NCBI GenBank assembly: GCA_021790075.1
Contig: JAJYIN010000127.1
Coordinates: 1 to 6,567, forward strand
DNA from: Actinomycetes bacterium
GTDB lineage: Bacteria; Actinomycetota; Thermoleophilia; BMS3ABIN01
Reading direction: 5' to 3'
Length of the DNA: 6,567 nt
How positions within the stretch are numbered: position 1 is the first letter of the stretch; every line of letters begins with the position of its first letter. Positions 1-5,528 of this stretch are shown here, piece by piece. The translations under genes were made by a program, and so were the position numbers. The notes below the pieces were generated by a model. That model was not told where the DNA came from, did no database searches, and worked only from the letters and a program-made list of their open reading frames with translations.

Positions 1-79
1 GCAGAAGTTTCCTGATCCACCTAAGGTTCCGGATGGGCGACCAGAAACTAGATAGCCGGAAACGGTACCGGTAGCTGTC
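1..79. other. Upstream flank of the RpiR-type gene, possible tail of a preceding gene
   Basis: Two plus-strand frames are open from the window edge. One stops at 53-55 (TAG) and would end in PDPPKVPDGRPETR; the other stops at 72-74 (TAG) and would end in DSRKRYR. Either could be the last residues of a preceding gene, and 50-70 bases are too few to decide. I see no convincing -35/-10 pair and no strong Shine-Dalgarno before position 80; GGAAACGG at 58-65 is the only weak candidate. Confidence 0.25.
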
Positions 80-955
80 TTGTCCGCGGCCAGGAAAAAA
101 GGAAGGGCGGCTAACGGCAGCCTCCTGCGTGCCCTGAAAGAAAATTTCGAATCATTCTCCCGCTCCCGCAAGGCCATCGCCCGCTACCTCATCGACCATC
201 TGGACGAGGCTCCGGTCCTGTCCACCCAGGAACTGGCCCGCCGCAGCGGCACGACCAGCTCCACGGTGGTCCGCTTCGCCCAGCATCTGGGGTTTTCCGG
301 ATTCACTGAGATGATGAAAGCGGCCTGGGGCGAGCACCGGCTGGCGGTGGCGGTCAAGGACGATGGCGAGCGCCAGCTGCATCTGCCGGTTGACGACGAC
401 TTCTCGGGCCGCGCCGTCAGGACCGACATCCTCATCCTGGAAAAGACGATGCAGAGCAACGAGCTGGATGCCTTCCTCGATATCGTAGAGCTGCTCGAAC
501 GCGCGGACACGATTTTCCTGGCGGGCCTGTTCGAGGCCGCCATGGTGGTGGACTACCTGCGCTACTATCTGACGATCATGGGGCTGCCGCTGACAGCGAT
601 CACGAACAATTCCGAGGAGGCGGTGGCCGCCGCCGCCGAGATGGACGAGAATTCAGCGCTGTTGGCCGTGGGGTTCGGCACCGCCCACCAGTTCCTGCTG
701 AGGCTGATCAAGGCCGCCCGCGACCGCGGCGCCACCACCGTGGGAATCAGCGAGAACACCCTGTCGGAGGTTGCCAAACTGGTTGACCTAAACCTGTTCT
801 GCCACCGCGACACGACTTCATTCGCACCCTCCCTGGTAGGGGCCTTCAGCCTGGCGAACGCAATCATCTCGGCGCTCTACACCCGCAACAAGCTTCATTA
901 TGATGCCCAGCTGGCGCGGCTCAGGAGCCTGCCGCTCGCTTCCGACTGGCTTTAG
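80..955 (+). CDS. MurR/RpiR-family transcriptional regulator (HTH_6 + SIS)
   Basis: This 291-residue protein has the length and two-domain order of the RpiR/MurR family, which are DNA-binding regulators of sugar-phosphate or amino-sugar metabolism. Residues 13-88 form the HTH_6 domain. Its helix-turn-helix is visible as LSTQELARRSGTTSSTVVRF (48-67), followed by the typical AQHLGFSGF. Residues 128-265 form a SIS fold, the sugar-phosphate-binding domain of the family. The serine-rich ligand loops expected in SIS domains are not intact: the first loop reads AGLFEAA (148-154) and the second VGFGTAH (197-203) where SxSG-like sequence is usual. The effector may therefore be unusual. The start is TTG at 80, the only standard start between the in-frame stop at 53-55 and the HTH; the upstream ribosome-binding site is weak. 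The TAG stop (953-955) shares its last base with the first base of the palindromic element that follows. No target operon can be named from this window. Confidence 0.88.
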   Translation: MSAARKKGRAANGSLLRALKENFESFSRSRKAIARYLIDHLDEAPVLSTQELARRSGTTSSTVVRFAQHLGFSGFTEMMKAAWGEHRLAVAVKDDGERQLHLPVDDDFSGRAVRTDILILEKTMQSNELDAFLDIVELLERADTIFLAGLFEAAMVVDYLRYYLTIMGLPLTAITNNSEEAVAAAAEMDENSALLAVGFGTAHQFLLRLIKAARDRGATTVGISENTLSEVAKLVDLNLFCHRDTTSFAPSLVGAFSLANAIISALYTRNKLHYDAQLARLRSLPLASDWL

Positions 956-1131
956 AGCCTATTTCGATAGGCGTATTCTCCTGCGGCCGGCTGCAAAGGC
1001 CATGGGCGGCGTCCTCGGAGGAAAAAGTCCTCGACGTACCTACAGGTACGACTGCGGGCTTTTTCCTCCTGCGTCCTTGCCCATGACCTTTTCGCTCGGC
1101 CTCGCAACGAATTACCTATCGAAATAGGCTC
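955..1131. repeat. MITE-like palindromic element with 17-bp terminal inverted repeats
   Basis: The ends are perfect inverted repeats: GAGCCTATTTCGATAGG at 955-971 and its reverse complement at 1115-1131. Inversion symmetry continues inward. GGAGGAAAAAG at 1017-1027 pairs exactly with 1059-1069. The AAAGGCCATGGGC segment (about 995-1007) pairs with about 1079-1091 with one mismatch. The centre is CGTACCT-AC-AGGTACG at 1035-1050. The segment 972-992 aligns imperfectly with 1093-1114. The whole unit is thus one large imperfect palindrome centred near 1043. TTA occurs on both sides (952-954 and 1132-1134), consistent with a short target duplication or with TA targeting. It contains no coding region of its own. 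It lies between convergent genes, so its RNA hairpin could also end transcription from both sides. Mobility is inferred from structure; other copies cannot be seen here. Confidence 0.75.
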
Positions 1132-1194
1132 TTAGGTTCAGGCGTTGCCTGGCGGGGCGCCGCCGGCCGCCGCATCATTTCCCGATGCCAGGGC
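1132..1194. other. Convergent 3' spacer between the palindromic element and nfo
   Basis: These GC-rich bases lie between the element and the minus-strand nfo stop. Two small hairpins are possible: GCATC/GATGC (1172-1176 with 1184-1188, 7-nt loop) and AGGC/GCCT (1140-1143 with 1147-1150). Neither is followed by a T-run on the minus strand, so I do not call a terminator for nfo here. Confidence 0.3.
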
Positions 1195-2124
1195 TCAGGG
1201 GCAGGTCCGCGACACCGGCCGGACCCCCGCCAGCCGCCACAAATCTTCCATGCGCTGCCCGTCGGTGGGCCGGCTCTTTCCCGGCGTCTCCATGATCATG
1301 GGCACGGCGCGCAGGCGCGGCTCCCGGGCCACAGCCCTGAGGCCTGCCGGCGGCATGAGGCCGCAGCCGATGTGCTCGTGGCGGTCCTTGCGGGAGCCCA
1401 GTTCCGCAGCCGCGTCATTGAGGTGGATGAGCGAGAGCCGCTCCAGGCCCACCAAGCGCTCGAAGTCGTCAAAGACGGCGCGCACCCGCGGCCCTGAGGA
1501 CAGGTCGTACCCGGCTCCCCACATGTGCGCCGTGTCCAGGCAGACGCCCAGCGGCAGCCGCAAGCTGGCTGCAGCGGCCGCCTCAAGCACCCGTTGCAGC
1601 TCTTCAAACCTGGCGCCGGCCGTGTCGCCGGCGCCGGCGCTGTTTTCCAGCAGCAGGGTAACGCGGCGGCCGCCGTCCGCAGGGCCGGCTTTCAGCCGGG
1701 CCAGCCCCTCGACCAGCGCCGCCAGCGCCTCCTCCTCGCCGGTCCCCATGCGGCTGCCCATATGTACCACAACGTACTCACATGTCAAGTCAGCGGCGCG
1801 GTCGATGCTGGCCTGCAGCAGCCGCACGGATTTGGCGTAGATGGGAGCGCTGCGGCCCCGCCGGCATGAGAGGTTGATTAGATAGCCGGCATGGAGGAAG
1901 ACCGGCCGCAGGTCGTGCGCGTCCAGGTAGCTGGAAAACCGGCGCGCCTGTTCCAAGTCCAGGCTGCCGGGGTTCCAGGCTGAAGGGTTGCCGGACATGA
2001 TCTGGAAGGTGGTGCAGCCGATCCGGCGCGCGTGGCGCGCCCCTTTTTCCAGGCCGGCGGCGGTGCGGATGTGGATGCCAAGGCGGCGGACAGGCTCCTG
2101 CCGGTCTGTCCCAGCGCCCGTCAG
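1195..2124 (-). CDS. nfo: Endonuclease IV (deoxyribonuclease IV, AP endonuclease), start uncertain
   Basis: Endonuclease IV is a trinuclear-zinc TIM-barrel enzyme that cleaves DNA 5' of abasic sites in base-excision repair. All nine metal ligands are recognisable. Counting from the internal ATG at 1998 they are H36 (LHAGYLINL), H79, E119 (LLENSAG), D155 and H158 (CLDTAHMWGAGYDL), H192 (IHLND), D205 and H207 (KDRHEHIG) and E237 (IMETPG). Spacing from E119 onward closely matches the E. coli enzyme. The ATG at 1998 cannot be the true start: the frame upstream encodes the family's first strand and helix, LGIHIRTAAGLEKGARHARR, then IGCTTFQI leading into MSGNPSAW. The frame stays open to a stop at 2173-2175 but holds no ATG, GTG or TTG. 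CTG at 2122-2124, with GAGGGG 9 nt upstream, is the best option and is used here. It would give about 309 residues, a little longer than the usual 280 or so. The gene is probably cotranscribed with lepB, whose stop lies 13 nt upstream of this CTG. Confidence 0.85.
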   Translation of the reverse strand: MTGAGTDRQEPVRRLGIHIRTAAGLEKGARHARRIGCTTFQIMSGNPSAWNPGSLDLEQARRFSSYLDAHDLRPVFLHAGYLINLSCRRGRSAPIYAKSVRLLQASIDRAADLTCEYVVVHMGSRMGTGEEEALAALVEGLARLKAGPADGGRRVTLLLENSAGAGDTAGARFEELQRVLEAAAAASLRLPLGVCLDTAHMWGAGYDLSSGPRVRAVFDDFERLVGLERLSLIHLNDAAAELGSRKDRHEHIGCGLMPPAGLRAVAREPRLRAVPMIMETPGKSRPTDGQRMEDLWRLAGVRPVSRTCP

Positions 2125-2149
2125 AAAGTCCCGCCCCTCAGAAAGTCCC
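2116..2149. repeat. 17-bp tandem duplication across the lepB stop codon
   Basis: Two adjacent 17-bp units, 2116-2132 and 2133-2149, differ at one base. They share the core TCAGAAAGTCCC (2121-2132 and 2138-2149). On the minus strand the upstream copy encodes the last lepB residues (Gly-Thr-Phe-stop). The second copy carries the only candidate start codon of nfo, a CTG. The unit is not a multiple of three. Confidence 0.85.
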
Positions 2150-2998
2150 GATGTGGTCCGGCGGCCAGTAGATCAGGTCGGCGCGGCCGATGACGTTATC
2201 CTTCGACACGAATCCCCAGCGATGGCTGTCGTAACTCTCATTGCGGTTGTCGCCCAGCACGAACAACTGTCCGTCAGGGACCTTCTCGGCAGGCATCACA
2301 TATGTGGGCGTCGTGGCGCCCGCGACGTCAAATTCCTGGCCGTTGACCAGCACCTTGCCGCCGCGAACCTCCACGGTATCCCCGGGCAGGCCGATGACCC
2401 GCTTCACAAAAGGCGTATCCGAATCGACGCCCGCCGGCGGGTTGAAAACAATGACGTCGCCGCGCTGGACCGAGTAGAAGTGATAAACGAGCCGGTCGGC
2501 AAGGATCCGGTCTGAGATCTGGATAGTGGGAAGCATGGAGCCTGATGGTATCTGGTAAGGCTTGGCCACGGTGGCCTGGAAGACCAGAGCCAGCAAGACT
2601 GCCATCACCAGGGGGATAAAGACGTCACGGACCAGGCGGCGGCCGAGGCTGCGCTTGCGGGGCAGGGCCTGCTCACCGCTTCCCGCGGTACCGGCAGCGG
2701 GCAGCGCCTGATATTCCCCCGGGTGACTCAGGATCGTCCGGCCGTCCGTAAAGGGACGGTGGTGCGCGCGGGGATGATCCCAGGCCGGCCGGCTTTCCGT
2801 CTGCGGCCGCTCATCGGCGGCGCGCCGGCCGCTGGAGACGTCCCCCGGCTGACCGCCGGCGGGCTCCTTGCTGCCCCAGCCCCATACGGTGGGGGGTGGA
2901 GTTACCCACCCGCCGCCGCCGGCTTGAGGTTGGCTGGAATCATTCCCCCGGTCAGTTTCCTCTTCAGGAGAGGGATTCTCTGGACTGTTTTCTACCAT
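2138..2998 (-). CDS. lepB: Signal peptidase I with long cytoplasmic N-terminal extension
   Basis: This membrane-bound serine protease removes signal peptides from exported pre-proteins. The 286-residue protein has a hydrophilic Pro/Gly/Glu-rich N-terminus (about 1-115), a basic stretch (PRKRSLGRRLVR), one transmembrane segment at about 126-145, and then the extracytoplasmic catalytic domain. Box B is IPSGSMLPT with nucleophile Ser154. The general base is Lys199 in FVKRVIGLPGD. The later box reads LGDNRNESYDSHRWGFV (248-264), and the protein ends in the usual GRADLIYWPPDHIG. The ATG start at 2998 is supported by GGAAG at 3003-3007, 4 nt upstream. A GC-rich hairpin precedes it. The catalytic part is complete and normal. 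Only the N-terminal extension is longer than in classical proteobacterial enzymes; similar extensions are common in actinobacteria. Confidence 0.95.
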   Translation of the reverse strand: MVENSPENPSPEEETDRGNDSSQPQAGGGGWVTPPPTVWGWGSKEPAGGQPGDVSSGRRAADERPQTESRPAWDHPRAHHRPFTDGRTILSHPGEYQALPAAGTAGSGEQALPRKRSLGRRLVRDVFIPLVMAVLLALVFQATVAKPYQIPSGSMLPTIQISDRILADRLVYHFYSVQRGDVIVFNPPAGVDSDTPFVKRVIGLPGDTVEVRGGKVLVNGQEFDVAGATTPTYVMPAEKVPDGQLFVLGDNRNESYDSHRWGFVSKDNVIGRADLIYWPPDHIGTF

Positions 2999-3019
2999 CC
3001 GGCTTCCATATCTGAAACA

Positions 3020-3037
3020 GCGGCCGAATGCGGCCGC
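3020..3037. other. GC-rich hairpin in the DUF362-lepB spacer
   Basis: A perfect 7-bp inverted repeat, GCGGCCG (3020-3026) and CGGCCGC (3031-3037), surrounds a 4-nt loop. In the minus-strand transcript it lies about 20 nt before the lepB start. There is no T-run after it, so an ordinary intrinsic terminator is not supported. It could be a leader structure or chance in GC-rich DNA. Confidence 0.35.
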
Positions 3038-3068
3038 CCGACTTCCACAATACCCATCTTAGCGATTT

Positions 3069-3977
3069 TTATTCACGGCCGCCAATATGGAGGTGTTCGA
3101 CCTGGCGGGCGAATTCGGGGTGCCTCCTGAAATCACGGGCATGTTCCCCGACTTTCTCACCCACGACGTCGATGTGCTCCAGGCGGGCTTCCCCCAGCCC
3201 TGCTTCATGGCAAAGCCACAGATAGCCCATGTCGCGGGGGTCGATGCCCATCAGGGAGGCGCCCACGGCGTCCACGGCGACGAAGTCGGTGCCGGCCAGC
3301 GCCACTCCCATGTCGACCGCGGTTCCCTTGGCGGGACCGTTGCCCTCCATGCCGGTCATGCCGTCGATCACGGCTACATGGGGCGCCAGCCGCGGCGCCA
3401 GGCCCGCCAGCGACCGGTTGATCTCGGCGTAGCCCTGATGCATCCGCCGCTTGTTCATCACGCCGGAGATGACCCCCATCGCCATGTTCTTGTAAGTGAG
3501 GGTAGCCACCACGGTGTCATGCGTCTTCAGCAGGGCCACCGAGATGCGGCAGTCCGCCGCCAGCGCCGTGCGCGAAACGCCGACCTGTTTGCCGGCGCCG
3601 TGCCGCCCTTCGATCTCCATGCTCTGGCGCCGGTCGCGGTTCAGGTTCACCAGCTCCACGCCGTATTCCCGTTTGAGCGCCCGGTAGCCATAAAGAAGGT
3701 AACCCATCGCCGTAGGCCCCATGGCGGCGCCCTCCGCGATGATGATGCGGCTGCCGGTCATCGGCCTGATGACGTCCAGCACGCCGCGGACGGCATCGAC
3801 GTGCGTGGCGGCCATCTGCCGGTAGCAGACGACGAAGTTGGGTTTGATCATGATCAGCTGCTTGCCGGCCACGGCGGCCTCGATGCTGCCGGCAACCAGC
3901 TCCAGCGCCCGGCGCACGTTATCACGGCGCGAGGAGCCGGAGGTGAGGGAGACTGTGGGGCGTGCCTTGCTTGTCAT
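3069..3977 (-). CDS. DUF362 domain-containing protein
   Basis: The 302-residue protein is covered over most of its length by the DUF362 fold. Recognisable family landmarks are IKPNFV (44-49), THVDAV (58-63), the EG of IIIAEGAAMG (78-87), LLKTHDTVVATLTYKNMAMG (149-168), H180, VIDGMTGMEGNGPAKG (203-218) and GTDFVAVDAVGASLMGIDP (229-247). Family function is largely undetermined. Some members carry C-terminal ferredoxin domains, but none is present here: the few cysteines (51, 143, 256) are scattered. No signal peptide or membrane segment is evident, so it is probably cytosolic. It starts at ATG 3977, only 15 nt after the ASKHA stop, and lacks a clear Shine-Dalgarno; translation may depend on coupling with the gene upstream. 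The pairing suggests a shared role with the ASKHA ATPase, which is inference. A long antisense frame over this gene is not credible as a protein. Confidence 0.9.
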   Translation of the reverse strand: MTSKARPTVSLTSGSSRRDNVRRALELVAGSIEAAVAGKQLIMIKPNFVVCYRQMAATHVDAVRGVLDVIRPMTGSRIIIAEGAAMGPTAMGYLLYGYRALKREYGVELVNLNRDRRQSMEIEGRHGAGKQVGVSRTALAADCRISVALLKTHDTVVATLTYKNMAMGVISGVMNKRRMHQGYAEINRSLAGLAPRLAPHVAVIDGMTGMEGNGPAKGTAVDMGVALAGTDFVAVDAVGASLMGIDPRDMGYLWLCHEAGLGEARLEHIDVVGEKVGEHARDFRRHPEFARQVEHLHIGGRE

Positions 3978-3992
3978 AATGCTAAATACAGG

Positions 3993-5240
3993 TCAAAGGG
4001 CCATCAGGCGGATGAACTCGTCCTGGAAGGACTTGTTCAGCGGCAGGGCCACGTGGCGGATGCGGTCATAAACGGCGTCCATCCGCCGGCGGCGCTCCCC
4101 GCCCAGCAGCGTCACGGCGCCCTGGCAGGCGGCATCGGCCACGACTTCGATGCGGTCATTGGGCAGATCGGGAAACATCTTCAGCAGGCGGGCGTTGTCC
4201 AGGTTGATATAGCTCCCGAAAGTGCCCGTAATCAGCATCCGGCCGAGGGCGGCGGCGCCCATCTTCTGTTGTAGCACCGAGATGGCGGCATGGACGGAGG
4301 CCTTCACCAGCTGGAAGGAACGGATATCATGCTGTCCCACCGTGATCGGGTTCTCGCCATCGGCGATTACTACCGGGCCTTCCCGCAACAGGCGGCCGCT
4401 TCCGTCCACCCAGCCGTTCCTTCTCATCTCGGCAATGATATCAATGAGGCCGGAACCGCAGATGCCCCGGGGCTCGCCCCCGCCGACGACGAAATATTCA
4501 AACCGGCCGCCGCTGAGGACGGCTTTGTAGATCGCGCCCCGGGTCGCGGACAGGCCGAAGGACATGTGGGAATCCTCGTAGGCAGGCCCCGCGGGACTGG
4601 ATGCCACCAGGATCCGGTCGCGGTTGCCTAGCGCCATCTCGCAGTTGGTGCCCACGTCCACGATCAGCTCCAGCTCTTCGCTGCCGGTCATGTCAACCAG
4701 CAGGATGTCGGCCAGGGCGTCCGAGCCGACAAAGCCGAAAATGGGACGCGGCACGAACAGGTTGGCGGCCAGTCTCGACCCCAGCGCCGCCGCCGGGCCG
4801 TAGTAATCCTGCGCCCCCTTGAGGTTGAACGGGGTGCCGCAAAGCGGCGCCGGATCCAGGTCGAGGATGAAGGCATACATGGCGGAGTTTCCGACTGCCA
4901 CCATCTCGCGCACCTCAGCCGGCGAGATGCCGGCCTCGGCGCAGAGGGCTTCCACGGAACCGTCCATGGTAGTGATCACCTGACGGTGCAGATTCGCCCG
5001 CACCTCCGCGTCCTCCACGGCGGCGCCCAGGCGGCTGGCGATGTCGGCGCCGTGCTCCTGCTGCGGATTGGGCACCACGTGCGTATCCAGAACCCTGCCG
5101 CCGGCCAGCTCCACCAGGCGCGCCCAAATGCTCGAGGTCCCCACGTCCACCGCGACGCCATAACCGGGACCCGCACCGGCTGCCGCTGTCTTTTCGGCAT
5201 TTTCAGTCAATCTCGCCGCGCAATCGTATAAAATGGACAA
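3993..5240 (-). CDS. ASKHA-domain protein (DUF4445, RACo-like ATPase) lacking the ferredoxin domain
   Basis: The 415-residue protein matches the ASKHA ATPase portion of RACo-type corrinoid-protein activators, which use ATP to drive reduction of inactive Co(II) corrinoids. Visible elements are phosphate loop 1, VAVDVGTSS (29-37); NPQQEHGADIASR (58-70); GNSAMYAF (117-124); FGFVGSDALADIL (168-180); phosphate loop 2, LIVDVGTNCEMALGN (192-206); AGPAYED (217-223); GICGSGLIDIIAEM (259-272); DIRSFQLVKASVHAAI (305-320); and the adenosine-side TGTFGSYIN (338-346). Typical RACo proteins begin with a [2Fe-2S] domain of about 100 residues. Here only about 26 residues precede the ASKHA fold, and no iron-sulfur cysteine motif is found in the upstream frames. 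Cys200 replaces the usual Gly in GTNGE. The TTG start at 5240 gives the longest reading but has no clear Shine-Dalgarno, and a hairpin ends 2 nt upstream; a TTG at residue 11 is an alternative. A corrinoid role is inferred from family, not shown here. Confidence 0.88.
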   Translation of the reverse strand: MSILYDCAARLTENAEKTAAAGAGPGYGVAVDVGTSSIWARLVELAGGRVLDTHVVPNPQQEHGADIASRLGAAVEDAEVRANLHRQVITTMDGSVEALCAEAGISPAEVREMVAVGNSAMYAFILDLDPAPLCGTPFNLKGAQDYYGPAAALGSRLAANLFVPRPIFGFVGSDALADILLVDMTGSEELELIVDVGTNCEMALGNRDRILVASSPAGPAYEDSHMSFGLSATRGAIYKAVLSGGRFEYFVVGGGEPRGICGSGLIDIIAEMRRNGWVDGSGRLLREGPVVIADGENPITVGQHDIRSFQLVKASVHAAISVLQQKMGAAALGRMLITGTFGSYINLDNARLLKMFPDLPNDRIEVVADAACQGAVTLLGGERRRRMDAVYDRIRHVALPLNKSFQDEFIRLMAL

Positions 5241-5242
5241 AA

Positions 5243-5270
5243 TGCCGGCCGCGAAACGTCCGGGCCGGCA
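5243..5270 (-). promoter_or_regulatory. Hairpin abutting the ASKHA start codon
   Basis: TGCCGGCC at 5243-5250 and GGCCGGCA at 5263-5270 are perfect 8-bp inverted repeats around a 12-nt loop. In the minus-strand transcript the stem ends 2 nt before the predicted TTG start and is followed by ATTTTGTCCATTTTA, a moderately U-rich stretch. It covers the place where a ribosome-binding site should lie. It could be a translational control element or a weak terminator, or it may show that translation begins further downstream. Confidence 0.45.
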
Positions 5271-5296
5271 CGGTCAAAACAGGGTTAGCGTAGCAG

Positions 5297-5339
5297 AAAA
5301 AAAACCGGCAGACAATTGCGCGCCAACCGCTGTATCCGG
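5297..5339 (-). terminator. Intrinsic-terminator-like stem and T8 tract upstream of the ASKHA gene
   Basis: Read on the minus strand, an imperfect stem-loop (5339 to 5305) is followed directly by eight Ts (5304-5297). Its outer stem is CCGG with CCGG. The inner pairing is ACA/TGT with one A-T and one mismatch, then TTG/CAA around a CG-rich loop. It lies 57-99 nt before the ASKHA start, so it would either block antisense readthrough from the divergent side or act as a leader attenuator. The stem is interrupted by a bulge and mismatches, so the call is tentative. On the minus strand TTGTCT (5316-5311) and TACGCT (5293-5288), 17 nt apart, overlap it and could instead be a weak promoter. Confidence 0.35.
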
Positions 5340-5513
5340 CTTAAATATAGGAAAGTGTGTGGAAATAGGCATATTCCTCTGATAGACTGAAATCGTGTGG
5401 TGGGTGAGGGTGATTTAAGAGATCAAGGACTTTCGGGGGGCATTCAACAGCCAGTTCGTCCTCCCTGCCTGTCCTGTCGAAAAAACCGTTAGCTCGCGCG
5501 GAATCCGTCGACG

Positions 5514-5519
5514 AAGGAG
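5514..5519 (+). promoter_or_regulatory. Shine-Dalgarno deciding the TTG start of the radical SAM gene
   Basis: AAGGAG stands 9 nt before TTG at 5529-5531 and 18 nt before the in-frame ATG at 5538. The spacing strongly favours TTG as the start, and the resulting MKCMVILPSW resembles the usual N-terminus of this family. Confidence 0.75.
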
Positions 5520-5528
5520 ACAGCAGGC

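Larger units (their letters stand above)
5241..5528. other. Divergent intergenic region between the ASKHA and radical SAM genes
   Basis: This region must hold the start signals of both divergent genes unless transcription enters from elsewhere. Besides the two hairpins nearest the ASKHA gene it contains an AT-richer patch (5341-5395). On the minus strand this includes TATATT (5352-5347), a possible -10 without a good -35. GGAAATAGGCATATTCC (5361-5377) is only a weak palindrome. I could match no riboswitch consensus, including cobalamin, and no tRNA. The small frames here show no iron-sulfur or other recognisable motif. Confidence 0.5.

Noticed and set aside
900..1127. 75-residue plus-strand open frame
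   Set aside because: It starts inside the RpiR-type gene in another frame and runs through the palindromic element; its sequence is just the repeat translated.
1145..1840. 231-residue plus-strand open frame
   Set aside because: It is antisense to nfo, whose metal ligands are all identifiable. The product is Ser/Arg/Pro/Ala-rich with no motif.
1878..2081. TTG at 2081 as start of nfo (AGGAG lies upstream)
   Set aside because: That TTG is in a different frame from the conserved LGIHIRTAAG and MSGNPSAW sequence; using it would need a frameshift for which there is no evidence.
1988..2515. 175-residue plus-strand open frame
   Set aside because: It spans the lepB-nfo junction antisense to both and shows no recognisable domain.
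3087..4274. 395-residue plus-strand open frame
   Set aside because: It is antisense to the DUF362 gene and the end of the ASKHA gene. Its product is His/Gly/Asp-rich without a recognisable domain, as expected from the reverse of GC-rich coding DNA; the minus-strand genes have clear family motifs.
5362..5370. GAAATAGGC shared with the palindromic element terminus
   Set aside because: The match is nine bases with no extension and no partner repeat, so it is within chance.
5361..5377. GGAAATAGGCATATTCC as a regulator operator
   Set aside because: Only the outer four bases and one inner pair are symmetric, and no second copy is present.
5241..5528. Cobalamin riboswitch in the divergent region
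   Set aside because: I could not find a B12-box-like consensus on either strand.
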